From Alphaproteobacteria bacterium MarineAlpha3_Bin2 (GTDB lineage: Bacteria > Pseudomonadota > Alphaproteobacteria > Rhodospirillales > Casp-alpha2): 56,288 bases of DNA. The position numbers and the translations under genes are program-made. The DNA lies in assembly GCA_002938315.1 (NCBI GenBank), contig PTLL01000006.1, forward strand, positions 1-56,288. The letters are read 5' to 3'. Position 1 is the stretch's first letter. Every line of letters starts with the position of its first letter. Shown here piece by piece: positions 29,901 through 38,515 of this stretch. The notes beneath the pieces are model-generated. The model saw only the letters and a program-made list of their open reading frames with translations. It searched no databases and was not told where the DNA came from.

Positions 29901-30420
29901 TCATCGCCCTGGCTTCAACGATCTGTCCATTTGCCAACAAATGGCCGACCGGACCCAAGGGGCCGCCGGTTAAGGCGATCAAACCCTCGCCATGGGTCTG
30001 TAATGCAGATAACGCCACCTGTGGCTCAGTTGGGGGCTCGGAATCCGATTCTCCCAAATAGGCAAGGCTAATCAGCTTGAGCAGATTTTGATAACCGTCT
30101 TCATTTTGGACCAACAACACTATGGAATCAGAGTCTTGGGCAAGTCCATGCCTAGTGTTGGTTCCATTTTTTGGACCATGAGAGGCATCTGATTTATTTT
30201 CGCGGGAGATGGAAAGCTGGCAGCCGATGATCGGCTGCACGCCGGACTTGGCGGCGGCGGAAAATTCCAAGGCGCCGAATAGGTTGTTGGTGTCGGTGAT
30301 GGCGACCGCCGGCATTTTATTCTCTACCGAGAGCAGCACCAATTCCTTGATGGGAATGGCGCCTTCCGAGAGCGAATAAGCGCTATGAACGCGCAGGTGA
30401 ACGAAATCCGCATGAGGCAT
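26926..30420 (-). CDS. dnaE: DNA polymerase III alpha subunit
   Basis: DnaE is the replicative polymerase subunit. I start at the ATG at 30420 (MPHADFVHLRVHSAYSLSEG), giving 1164 residues; an in-frame GTG at 30435 would add five. Domains in order: N-terminal PHP domain, palm with PDFDIDF (Asp424 and Asp426) and the third aspartate in VKFDFLGLKTL, the fingers, a tandem helix-hairpin-helix region, and a C-terminal OB fold (RRMAGTLLGISERTSKKGNR). Length and motifs fit the housekeeping DnaE1, not the mutagenic DnaE2 (ImuC). It is the last gene before the rpsB leader. Upstream lies a 335-bp spacer with DnaA boxes. Confidence 0.97.
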   Translation of the reverse strand: MPHADFVHLRVHSAYSLSEGAIPIKELVLLSVENKMPAVAITDTNNLFGALEFSAAAKSGVQPIIGCQLSISRENKSDASHGPKNGTNTRHGLAQDSDSIVLLVQNEDGYQNLLKLISLAYLGESDSEPPTEPQVALSALQTHGEGLIALTGGPLGPVGHLLANGQIVEARAMMQRLKEIFSDRLYVELMRHGLTVEKQTEPGFLDLAYEMDLPIVATNECFFKDAAMHEAHDALICIAEGAYISDTERRRLSPDNGFKSAKEMRALFRDLPEAADNTLVVAQRTAFMAEPRPPILPPYDCGANRSEEEELTAQAKAGLESRIAAQVFSPDMTADEKQHAAAPYRKRLEYELKVIDDMGYQGYFLIVADFIHWAKEHGIPVGPGRGSGAGSVVAWALTITDLDPLRFGLLFERFLNPDRISMPDFDIDFCQDRRDEVIRYVQEKYGRDHVAQIITFGKLQARAVLRDVGRVLEMPYGYVDKICKLVPSNPANPPTLDEAMKAEPQIRQLATEDPQVERLIRIARQLEGLFRHASTHAAGVVIGDRPLDELIPLYRDFRSDMPVSGFSMKYVEAAGLVKFDFLGLKTLTVLSHAEKLVRETGFDLNISSIPLDDKATFEMIAEGNTTGVFQLESSGMVQVLKNLRPDTFEDIIAVVALYRPGPMDNIPSYIKRKHGEEKPDYLYPTLEGILKETFGIIIYQEQVMQIAQELSGYSLGAADILRRAMGKKIRAEMAEQRQVFIKGAIAKGVPEAKANEIFVLVNKFADYGFNKSHAAAYALVAYQTAYMKANHPVEFMAASMTLDMGNTDKLGVFHQELQHMGIKVRGPDVNASDAVFTVERDPNGSNGAIRYALAAIKNVGEAAMEGLVRERRENGPYRDLFDFAQRLDPHAVNKRQMENLVRAGAFDGICSNRRQVYDAIEMLLRHASIANNERDSGQMGLFGGDSAGAVEAPSLPEIADWQKMDRLTEEFEATGLYLSGHPLDDFTPIMKRLKVKTNADIISAGKPGPRRMAGTLLGISERTSKKGNRYAFLSFTDTSGVFEVIAFSETLNQNRDILELGQSFFIRAQFDADSRFSVQSMQLLEKAGDKVIPGLAVVVSSATPLSALRDVLSAWRHGRGHVTVVSRLEEGAEVDIELSGGYALTPDDINAVRAIPGIVEARET

Positions 30421-30435
30421 GACAAAGGATTCCAC

Positions 30436-30755
30436 ATCAAGGGGGCAAAGTCACCATATCTTGTAGGGTAGGATTAACTTATCCACAAGAATTGCTGTTT
30501 TGTGGATAAAACCTACTCCGCCCCTGCCGATCACGTGATTACCCAAGCTACGTAGGAAATTGAAAACAGGAAAAACCTGATTGAGAAGGAATTTTACAGC
30601 AGTTTGTGGGGCTAAAAGATCAATTAAAGGGGATTATTTAGATAAATTATGGTATTTATAGAAAAATCATCCAAAAATTTGCCAATTTTTAACCTTCAAC
30701 TTAATAATTTATGTGAAAAAATATCTTTTTTGCCATTTTATGATGTATTAACGGC
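30436..30755. other. AT-rich spacer between osmC and dnaE
   Basis: These 320 bases hold no gene. From dnaE outward there are two inverted DnaA boxes (30479-30509), a perfect palindrome ATCACGTGAT (30530-30539), and then about 180 bases that are strikingly AT-rich compared with the rest of the window, from about 30575 to 30755, including GATTATTTAGATAAATTATG and a run AAAAAATATCTTTTTT near 30717-30732. The dnaE promoter must be here; on the minus strand TTGTGG (30488-30483) and TACAAG (30465-30460) with 17 bases between are a weak candidate, overlapping a DnaA box. Confidence 0.6.
30479..30509. promoter_or_regulatory. Pair of perfect, inverted DnaA boxes upstream of dnaE
   Basis: TTATCCACA at 30479-30487 and TGTGGATAA at 30501-30509 each match the consensus high-affinity DnaA box exactly and face each other across 13 bases; the perfect inverted repeat extends to 10 bases per arm. 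They lie 60-90 bases before the dnaE start. DnaA is known to act as a transcription factor as well as the initiator, so control of dnaE is the simplest reading. An origin role is possible but gene orientation does not change here. Confidence 0.65.
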
Positions 30756-31253
30756 TTAATTTTGTGATTTTGTAACGTCGACAAGCTGACAATCGGCGGT
30801 GACTTCGACACCGGCGGAGCGGAACAAGTTCATCACCGAGCAGCGGAATTCAACGTTCTTGGCCAACTTGGCGAACCTTTCAGGCGTTTTGGAGGTTTTT
30901 ACCCGGATGGTCAACTTGACCCAATTGAAAAAGGGCCGCACGCCCCTGACACCTCGGGACCCCCGCTGATCGACCTCGCCCTCGCTTTCGATTTCGACGC
31001 CGGCGTATTTAAAGCCCATGGCTTGTGCACAGCGGTTAATGATGACGCCTTCGCAGTCGTTGAGCGAGGCCAGGGTCATTTCCAGCGGCGTCGGGCCGGT
31101 GTCGGACTTTTTTTCATCGGTAATCACCGTATGGCCGCGCACGGTCATGACGCTGCGGGTTGACGCCTCGTTGACGGCGCTGACTTTGCGAATACCGATC
31201 GCTCGTTTTTTTGGATCGATGCTGGGTTCCAGCAGGTCGTTGTCTTCAGCCAT
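30756..31253 (-). CDS. OsmC/Ohr-family thiol protein
   Basis: Proteins of this family reduce organic or fatty-acid hydroperoxides with a cysteine pair. The 165-residue product has the general OsmC fold pattern, with GPTPLEMTLASLNDCEGVII carrying the first cysteine and EFRCSVMNLF the second. Both redox cysteines are therefore present. The subgroup and substrate cannot be named. It starts 12 bases after the end of a broken LVIVD-repeat gene on the same strand and was probably its operon partner. It belongs to the accessory patch between lolD and dnaE. Confidence 0.82.
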   Translation of the reverse strand: MAEDNDLLEPSIDPKKRAIGIRKVSAVNEASTRSVMTVRGHTVITDEKKSDTGPTPLEMTLASLNDCEGVIINRCAQAMGFKYAGVEIESEGEVDQRGSRGVRGVRPFFNWVKLTIRVKTSKTPERFAKLAKNVEFRCSVMNLFRSAGVEVTADCQLVDVTKSQN

Positions 31254-31265
31254 GGTGTTCCCTCC

Positions 31266-32544
31266 TTAGTCGGTGCGATCAAGAATATCGAAACCGGCGT
31301 TGCGGTCGAGTAAATAGATTAGCCCGTTGCCATCAACATCGACGTCATTGCTTTGCGGACTGGGGTTTCCATTGATGGGTTCGGGGATGAAATGGGCGAC
31401 TTCCGTCGGCTTAAAGGGGTCGGCAAGATCGACGATCCGTAAACCTCCCGAGAACCAGGTCAGATAGACCTGGGTGGAATCCGTTTTCTCGCGGAACTGA
31501 TGCGCCCCGAATCGACCGGCAGCCCGGCTCCAGGGGCTGTCCATTTCACTAACGTCGAAGGCCGAAAGCGTCTGCACGTTATTGAAGTCGGTAACGTCAA
31601 ACACCCACATGAACGCATGCAGCGCCCCCGGCCGGTGGTCGTGTTCCTCATCTACAGCGACGGCAATGCGCCGCCCGTCAATGGTATTGGGAAGCGGCAG
31701 GATGGTGTGGGTCGGTTCAGAGAACGGCGGGTGATAATCGAATTCGGCAACGGTTGCCGGTTTGGTGAAATCACTAACGTCAATCACCCGGAAACCGGCA
31801 TGCCAGACCGCCGCCCACATTTCATCGCCGACCCTGAGCGCGTGATGGAGTCGGTTTTTATAGCTATTCCAGGTCGGTTTCTCGCCACTGGCCAGATGTT
31901 GACCTGGTATGTGCCAACGCGCGACACCTCGGTCGGATTGGATGGGTCCTTGACGTCATAGATGACCAGGATATTGCTGATATAGCCTTCCATTTCAGTC
32001 GACATGTAGGCGTAATTCTCATCAACATCGAAGCGATGGACGCCGAAGCCGAAAGTTTTCTGGTGCTTGATCAGTTTCGGTTTGGCCTTGTCGGAAATAT
32101 CGAAGATGCGAAACCCACCGTCGGCATAACCCCGTTCCCTGGTGGCGTCCATTTAGCGATGGTGTCCACATCGAAGCCGATGTCGGCGCTTAATTCCGCG
32201 TCAGAGGGATCGTGTCCCAGTTCACCGGCAAGGCGTTCGTGATCATCGCCCAGGGTGTCACCGCGCCTTAGTGTATGGCGGTCGTATTGTTCGAAGTTGG
32301 TATACAACAAATCGCCCACCACCCGCGCCTTGTGGGTGTGAGAATAGCCGTCTTTAAGGTCGATGGTGGATACAACCTTCGGGTTCGATGGATCCGAGAT
32401 ATCGATGATCGTGGTGCCGTGGGGCGGCGCCATGTGGCCGACATAGGCATAATCACCGTCGACCACGACTTGGCCGCCGCCGGGGATATCCAGGCGGCCG
32501 ATGCGTTTGAGGTTTCGGGCCACGGGGGTGGTCTGGTCAGCCAT
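31266..32544 (-). pseudogene. LVIVD-repeat protein split by two frameshifts
   Basis: Three overlapping frames together read as one beta-propeller-like protein of about 425 residues with LVIVD-type repeats. Piece 1 (from ATG 32544) has TTIIDISDPSNPKVVST. At about 32155 the frame changes to one containing YADGGFRIFDISDKAKPKLI; restoring one base in the AAA run there would join them. At about 31930 it changes again, from NPTEVSR to PGQHLASGEKPTWNSYKNRL and MWAAVWHAGFRVIDVSD; removing one CG from the CGCGCG run gives a clean SRWHIPGQH join. The C-terminus is intact. LVIVD proteins have no established function. Two independent lesions suggest decay, but both are in low-complexity runs, so sequencing error cannot be excluded. 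Confidence 0.8.
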
Positions 32545-32704
32545 TGGGGGACTCCCTAGGGTCGCTAAGGTGGGATATTTTTTGGATTCAATCCTCTAAA
32601 CGAGGCTCCGTCAATGCTCGGGGGCATAATGTCCATTTCTACTTACCCCATATACAAGTATCTTTTCACCCATTGGTGATTAATTGAATTTGCGAGGGGA
32701 TGTT

Positions 32705-33687
<983 letters not shown>

Positions 33688-33691
<4 letters not shown>

Positions 33692-33876
33692 CCTTCGTAC
33701 TTGACGATATCGTAACCGGCGTTTCGATCGACGATGTGGATCAGGCCACGGTCATCGACGTTGACGTCGTTGGTTTGTGGCGCCGGTTGCCCGTTGACGG
33801 GTTCCGGCACGAACGAGCTGACCTCTTGCGGCGCCAGCGGATCGGCCACATCGACAATGCGCATCCCGCCGGAAAA
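33688..33876 (-). pseudogene. C-terminal remnant of a second LVIVD-repeat gene
   Basis: On the minus strand, read toward the TAA at 33688-33690, the frame encodes FSGGMRIVDVADPLAPQEVS, FVPEPVNGQPAPQTNDVNVD and GLIHIVDRNAGYDIVKYEG. This aligns residue by residue with the end of the LVIVD gene at 31266-32544 (FSGGLRIVDLADPFKPTEVA and FIPEPINGNPSPQSNDVDVD). Similarity stops abruptly at about 33876, where the preceding codons no longer fit the family, and there is no start codon of its own. About 63 codons survive of an expected 420 or so. It is a paralogue, not a duplicate of identical sequence, so the copies diverged before truncation. Confidence 0.8.
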
Positions 33877-33921
33877 CCTATTTCGACAAAGGATGTTTTT
33901 GACAGGGCACGGGAATTTAAC

Positions 33922-34632
33922 TCAACCCTCAATCAGACGGCCACTTTCAAGGTTAACGATGCGGTCCATGCGTGAGGCCATATCCGGATTATGGGTGGCA
34001 ATGAGGGCCGTCAATCCGGCCCCGCGGACCAGTTTCAATAGCACCTCAAACACGTCTGACGCCGTCGCCGGGTCCAAATTGCCGGTCGGTTCATCGGCCA
34101 ATAACAGGCTCGGCTTCGACGCCAGTGCCCTGGCGATGGCGACCCGTTGCTGCTCGCCGCCCGAGAGTCTGGCCGGGCGGTGGTCTTCTCTCGCTTCCAG
34201 CCCCATCCAGCCGAGGATTTCCCTGGCCCGCTTTTTCGACTCGCCGCGGCTGAGCCCGTCAATGATGGCGGGGATGGCGACATTTTCCAGCGCCGAGAAT
34301 TCCGGCAGCAGGTGATGGTTTTGGTAGACGAAGCCAAGATGCTCCCGGCGCATGGTGGTGCGGGCTAGATCATTCATGCCGTTGCACGATTGCCCGGCAA
34401 TGGCGACGTCGCCGGCGTCGGGCGGTTCCAACAATCCGGCGATATGGAGCAGGGTCGATTTACCGGACCCGGACGGCCCTACCAGGGCGACGATTTCTCC
34501 CTGGCGTAACACCAGATCGACACCGCGCAGCACCTTGAGCTCGTTGCGGCCCTGATAAAAGGTACGTTGGACCCCGGTGAGGTCCAACACCCGCGCGTTA
34601 TTGGCGGCGCCGGTGATGCCCTGCTCACTCAT
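33922..34632 (-). CDS. lolD: Lipoprotein-releasing ABC transporter ATPase
   Basis: LolD powers extraction of outer-membrane lipoproteins from the inner membrane to the carrier LolA. The 236-residue ATPase has the Walker A motif GPSGSGKST, the signature [15 protein letters not shown] and Walker [13 protein letters not shown]. The start overlaps the lolC stop by 8 bases. In related genomes dnaE usually follows directly; here a 3.2-kb accessory patch intervenes. Other MacB-type ATPases look similar, but the partner gene supports LolD. Confidence 0.94.
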   Translation of the reverse strand: MSEQGITGAANNARVLDLTGVQRTFYQGRNELKVLRGVDLVLRQGEIVALVGPSGSGKSTLLHIAGLLEPPDAGDVAIAGQSCNGMNDLARTTMRREHLGFVYQNHHLLPEFSALENVAIPAIIDGLSRGESKKRAREILGWMGLEAREDHRPARLSGGEQQRVAIARALASKPSLLLADEPTGNLDPATASDVFEVLLKLVRGAGLTALIATHNPDMASRMDRIVNLESGRLIEG

Positions 34633-35869
34633 AGCGCAGCGCCTCCGCCGGATCGAGCTTGGATGCCCGCCACGCCGGATAGAGCGTCGCTAGGAACGAC
34701 AACCCCAACCCCATCAACACCACGGCGACGACTTCGGACGGATCCACCACCGCCGGAAGCTTCGACAGGAAATAAATTTCGGCGGCAAACAGATCGGTCC
34801 CGGTAAGCCCTTGAATCCATTGCCGAATGGTTTCGATATTTTCGGTGAATGCCAGCCCCAACCCGAACCCGGCCATGGTGCCGATGGTGCCGACCGAGGC
34901 GCCGGCAATGAAGAAAATACGCATGATCATGCCGCTGGTGGCGCCCATGGTTCTGAGGATTGCGATATCCTTGCCCTTATCCTTCACCAACATGATCAGG
35001 CTTGAGATGATGTTGAAGGCGGCGACCACAATAATCAGCGTCAGGATCAGGAACATGACATTGCGTTCGACTTGGATAGCGTTGAAAAAGCTGGCGTTGA
35101 CCCGCTGCCAATCGTGGATGCGGGCCTTCCCTTTCATTTCCTTGGAAATGTCCCGGCCGATGGCGATGGCGTCATCGGGGTGAGTGACGAAGACCTCAAG
35201 GTTGCTGACGGCGCCGGGCATCTTGAAATACACTTGGGCGTTTTTCAGCGGCATAAAGACGAAACTGGAATCATATTCGTACATACCGATTTGGAAGGTG
35301 GCGGCGACGGTGTAAGCCTTCATCCGGGGAACGGTGCCAAAGGCGGTGGTGTTGCCTTTGGGGGATATCAGGGTGATCTTGTCCCCAACCAGAACCCCCA
35401 TCTTGGAGGCCATGCGCTGGCCGACGATGATGGCATTCTTGCCTTTGAAGTCGGCCAGGGAACCCGACTTGATGTTGTCGGCGACGATATTGCGGGCGGC
35501 GAGGTCTTGAGCCCGGATGCCGCGCACCACCGCCCCTTGCGCGATGCCACGCGCCGTCGCCATGACCTGGCCTTCTATCATTGGCGTTACGGCGACAACG
35601 CCTGTCACCTTGCGCAGCCGCTCGGCAATGGGATCGAAATCCCGCAGTTGGTTGGTCTGGCCATAGATGCTGAGGTGGCCGTTGATACCCAGAATTCGGG
35701 ACAGCAGCTCCTCGCGGAAACCGTTCATCACCGCCATGACGATAATCAGCGTGGCAACGCCCAAGGCAATTCCCAATAAGGAGAACCAGGCGATCACCGA
35801 AATGAATCCTTCCTGTCGCCTCGCCCTGAGGTAGCGCATGGCCACCATCCATTCAAAGAAGGAAAACAC
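34625..35869 (-). CDS. lolC: Lipoprotein-releasing ABC transporter permease (LolC/LolE type)
   Basis: The 414-residue inner-membrane protein has one N-terminal membrane helix (about 25-50), a large periplasmic domain, and three C-terminal helices, the MacB/FtsX-like topology of LolC and LolE. It begins [20 protein letters not shown] and has [20 protein letters not shown], both characteristic. As usual in alphaproteobacteria only one permease gene is present, so the transporter probably uses it as a homodimer. It is coupled to lolD and starts 16 bases after proS. Confidence 0.94.
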   Translation of the reverse strand: MFSFFEWMVAMRYLRARRQEGFISVIAWFSLLGIALGVATLIIVMAVMNGFREELLSRILGINGHLSIYGQTNQLRDFDPIAERLRKVTGVVAVTPMIEGQVMATARGIAQGAVVRGIRAQDLAARNIVADNIKSGSLADFKGKNAIIVGQRMASKMGVLVGDKITLISPKGNTTAFGTVPRMKAYTVAATFQIGMYEYDSSFVFMPLKNAQVYFKMPGAVSNLEVFVTHPDDAIAIGRDISKEMKGKARIHDWQRVNASFFNAIQVERNVMFLILTLIIVVAAFNIISSLIMLVKDKGKDIAILRTMGATSGMIMRIFFIAGASVGTIGTMAGFGLGLAFTENIETIRQWIQGLTGTDLFAAEIYFLSKLPAVVDPSEVVAVVLMGLGLSFLATLYPAWRASKLDPAEALRYE

Positions 35870-35885
35870 GCCCTTCGCTCCCTCT

Positions 35886-37196
35886 TCAGGCCGTCAACTG
35901 GGCTATGGCGGCCTCGGCGCTGATTTCCTGGCGATCGCCGCTGGCCCGGTTTTTAAATTCGACGACCCCTGCCTCAACCGCCTTCGGGCCGATCACCACC
36001 TGCCAGGGCAAACCGATCAGGTCCATATCGGCGAACTTGGCCCCGGCGCGGGCATCACGGTCATCCAGCAACACCTCAATGCCTGCGTCCTGAAGTTGCC
36101 GGTATAGGTCTTCACAGGCCTTATCACATTCATCATCGCCGACTTTTAAGTTAATTAATCCGACCTTAAAGGGGGCCACCGATTCCGGCCAGATGATGCC
36201 ATCGTCATCGTGGCTGGCTTCGATGATGCCGCCGACCAGTCGCGACACGCCGATGCCGTAGGATCCCATTTCGGCGGTGATTTCGTCACCGCCGGGGCCG
36301 GTGACGACGGCGTTGAATGCTTTGGAATATTTGGTGCCGAAAAAGAATATGTGGCCGACCTCAATGCCGCGCGCCACCACTAGGTCGTCGCCAAGTGATC
36401 CTTCGATATCCAGGTCGCGTTCATCGTCGGTGGCGGCGTATTTATCGGTGAAGCTGTCGACGACAACCTGCAAGTCACCTTCTAGGTCGATAGTATTGAG
36501 CCATTCGTTCTCTAAAAGATCACGATGGCAGCCCACTTCGCTTTCGCCGGTATCGGCCAGGATCACGAATTCATGGCTCATGTCGCCGCCAATGGGGCCA
36601 CTATCGGCCTTCATGGGGATCGCCGTTAAGCCCATCCGTTTGAATGTCTTGAGATAAGCGACGAATTGTTTGTTGTAAGACCGTTTCGCGCCTTCGAAAT
36701 CCAAATCGAAGGAATAGGCATCTTTCATGAAAAATTCACGCCCGCGCATGACACCGAACCGGGGCCGAACCTCGTCCCGGAATTTCCATTGAATGTGATA
36801 GAGCATCTTGGGTAGGTCGCGGTAGCTTTTAGCGGCGTCGGCGAAAATCTCGGTGACCTGTTCCTCATTGGTGGGGCCATACAGCATGTCGCGATCGTGG
36901 CGGTCGGTGATGCGCAGCATTTCAGGGCCGTAGGCGTCATAACGCTCGCTTTTGCGCCACAGGTCGGCGGGCTGAATAGTCGGCATCAGCATTTCCTGGG
37001 CGCCAATGGCATCTTGTTCCTCGCGCACGATTTGTTCGATTTTCCGTAAAACCCGCAATCCCAGCGGTAGCCATGAATAAATACCGGCCGAGGATTGGCG
37101 GATCATACCGGCGCGCAGCATCAATCGGTGCGAGACAATCTGCGCCTCGGACGGGGTTTCCTTAATGGTCGGCATGAAAAAGCGGGATAAGCGCAT
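35886..37196 (-). CDS. proS: Prolyl-tRNA synthetase, short bacterial form
   Basis: ProS charges tRNA-Pro. The ATG at 37196 ([18 protein letters not shown]) gives 436 residues; the open frame extends 27 codons further upstream only to a TTG and this part is not conserved in character. Class II motifs are visible ([50 protein letters not shown]), with a C-terminal anticodon-binding domain. The editing insertion of about 180 residues found in E. coli ProS is absent, as is common in alphaproteobacteria, where a free editing protein substitutes. Confidence 0.95.
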   Translation of the reverse strand: MRLSRFFMPTIKETPSEAQIVSHRLMLRAGMIRQSSAGIYSWLPLGLRVLRKIEQIVREEQDAIGAQEMLMPTIQPADLWRKSERYDAYGPEMLRITDRHDRDMLYGPTNEEQVTEIFADAAKSYRDLPKMLYHIQWKFRDEVRPRFGVMRGREFFMKDAYSFDLDFEGAKRSYNKQFVAYLKTFKRMGLTAIPMKADSGPIGGDMSHEFVILADTGESEVGCHRDLLENEWLNTIDLEGDLQVVVDSFTDKYAATDDERDLDIEGSLGDDLVVARGIEVGHIFFFGTKYSKAFNAVVTGPGGDEITAEMGSYGIGVSRLVGGIIEASHDDDGIIWPESVAPFKVGLINLKVGDDECDKACEDLYRQLQDAGIEVLLDDRDARAGAKFADMDLIGLPWQVVIGPKAVEAGVVEFKNRASGDRQEISAEAAIAQLTA

Positions 37197-37273
37197 CGGT
37201 GGAATGGCCTCGAATACTGGTTGCGTCAACGGACGCTTAGGAAGTGGGACTTTATGCGTTTGCCGCCCCGGCT

Positions 37274-37852
37274 TCAACCATCGGCAAAGACCTTAGGATC
37301 GACCTGCATCCAGGGCGGGCTTAACTTGGCGATGCGTTTGTAGGCCATGCAATCCTCATGATGGGCGCCGGGCAAATAACCGATACACATCATGAATTCG
37401 TTGACGATTTCGCTGCCCATGAATTTAAAGGTCTGGCGGAACAGTTTCGTCCATTCGGCCCGGTTTAACGGATGGTGGGCGGCGATCCAGGCGGCGAAGC
37501 CGTCATGGCTGTCGCCAAGCGCCTGGATGCGCTTGGCGTTCTCGATGATCGACGCGACCTTGAGCTTGTTGCGGATGATTCCCGCGTCACCGAGTAGTCG
37601 CTTGACGTCCTTGGCCTTGTAGGCGGCGACGGTATCGACATTGAATTGATCGAAGGCGGCCACCGTGGTTGGGCGTTTCTTTAAAATCAAATCCCATGAC
37701 AGCCCCGCTTGAAACAGCTCCAGTGATTGCAGCTCGAACAGGTAACGCTCGTCCTCCTTGGCGTCCTTCCCTTTTAACGGAAAGCCGTATTCGTTGTCGT
37801 GATAGGATTGGTGGATGGGGTTGTCTTCGGCGACTTCGCAGTACCAGCTCAT
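37274..37852 (-). CDS. tag: DNA-3-methyladenine glycosylase I
   Basis: Tag removes 3-methyladenine from alkylated DNA as the first step of base excision repair. From ATG 37852 ([20 protein letters not shown]) it has 192 residues, the usual size. The zinc ligands of the family are present: Cys5 near the N-terminus, His in YHDNEYG, and a His and Cys in GAHHEDC. The central helix-hairpin-helix region includes [19 protein letters not shown]. An open frame continues 14 codons upstream but lies in the DUF1467 gene, which ends 1 base before this start. Confidence 0.93.
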   Translation of the reverse strand: MSWYCEVAEDNPIHQSYHDNEYGFPLKGKDAKEDERYLFELQSLELFQAGLSWDLILKKRPTTVAAFDQFNVDTVAAYKAKDVKRLLGDAGIIRNKLKVASIIENAKRIQALGDSHDGFAAWIAAHHPLNRAEWTKLFRQTFKFMGSEIVNEFMMCIGYLPGAHHEDCMAYKRIAKLSPPWMQVDPKVFADG

Positions 37853-37853
37853 A

Positions 37854-38093
37854 TTACACCCTGAACGAAAAGACGCCCGATATGAAGACCACATAGATCA
37901 GGCAGAAGATAACGGCAGCGGCCACCGTGGTGATGGCAGCCCTTAATAGGATACGGGGATTAGCGGGTGCGCCGGGGTCGTCCCCTTCACCAAGATCTTC
38001 GGGGTCGATGCGCCGGACCCCCCACGGCAGAACCATGAACATCACCAGCCCCCAGTTGATGGCGTAGGTGGCGAAGCCGGTATACCAACTCAT
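37854..38093 (-). CDS. Small membrane protein, DUF1467 family
   Basis: The 79-residue product has two hydrophobic segments, about residues 7-25 (TYAINWGLVMFMVLPWGVR) and 52-73 (ITTVAAAVIFCLIYVVFISG), with a charged, acidic loop between containing DPEDLGEGDDPGAP. This pattern matches the alphaproteobacterial DUF1467 family, whose function is unknown. It overlaps the epimerase gene by one base and is 1 base before tag. Its constant place beside rnj and the epimerase gene in this group suggests a housekeeping role. Confidence 0.82.
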   Translation of the reverse strand: MSWYTGFATYAINWGLVMFMVLPWGVRRIDPEDLGEGDDPGAPANPRILLRAAITTVAAAVIFCLIYVVFISGVFSFRV

Positions 38094-38497
38094 CAGACCT
38101 GTTCCAGTTCGATCAGGGTGCCGGTGAAATCCTTGGGATGCAGGAACAGCACCGGCTTGCCGTGCGCCCCTTCCCTGGGTTCGCCGTCGCCGAGAACCCG
38201 CGCGCCCTGTTCGGTCAGCCGGTTGCGGGCGGCGATAATGTCATCGACTTCAAAACATAGATGATGCATGCCGCCAGTGGGATTGCTCTCGAGAAATTTG
38301 GCGATTGGGGAACTGTCCCCCAATGGCTCTAAAAGTTCGATCTTAGTGTTGCCTACGTCCACGAAGACCACCGTTACCCCGTGGTCCGGCAACGCTTGCG
38401 GGCCAGACACCGTGGCTCCCATTATTTCCCGGTAGACCTTAGCGGCGGCGCCCAGGTCAGGTACAGCGACGGCGACGTGATTGAGTTTGCCGATCAT
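38093..38497 (-). CDS. mce: Methylmalonyl-CoA (ethylmalonyl-CoA) epimerase
   Basis: The enzyme interconverts the 2R and 2S forms of methylmalonyl-CoA, linking propionate metabolism to succinyl-CoA. The 134-residue protein belongs to the vicinal oxygen chelate superfamily, with the metal-binding pattern LNHVAVAVPDLGAAAKVYRE, then MHHLCFEVDDI, and a glutamate in TLIELEQV. No mutase gene is in the window. It follows rnj after 18 bases and overlaps the DUF1467 gene by one. Confidence 0.9.
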   Translation of the reverse strand: MIGKLNHVAVAVPDLGAAAKVYREIMGATVSGPQALPDHGVTVVFVDVGNTKIELLEPLGDSSPIAKFLESNPTGGMHHLCFEVDDIIAARNRLTEQGARVLGDGEPREGAHGKPVLFLHPKDFTGTLIELEQV

Positions 38498-38515
38498 GAA
38501 TTTTTACGACGCTCC

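Noticed and set aside
35072-35779. 235-codon plus-strand ORF opposite lolC
   Set aside because: Antisense shadow created by the GC-rich third codon positions of lolC.
37197-37277. Upstream extension of proS to a TTG codon
   Set aside because: The extra 27 codons lack family character and the ATG at 37196 gives the normal length and N-terminus.
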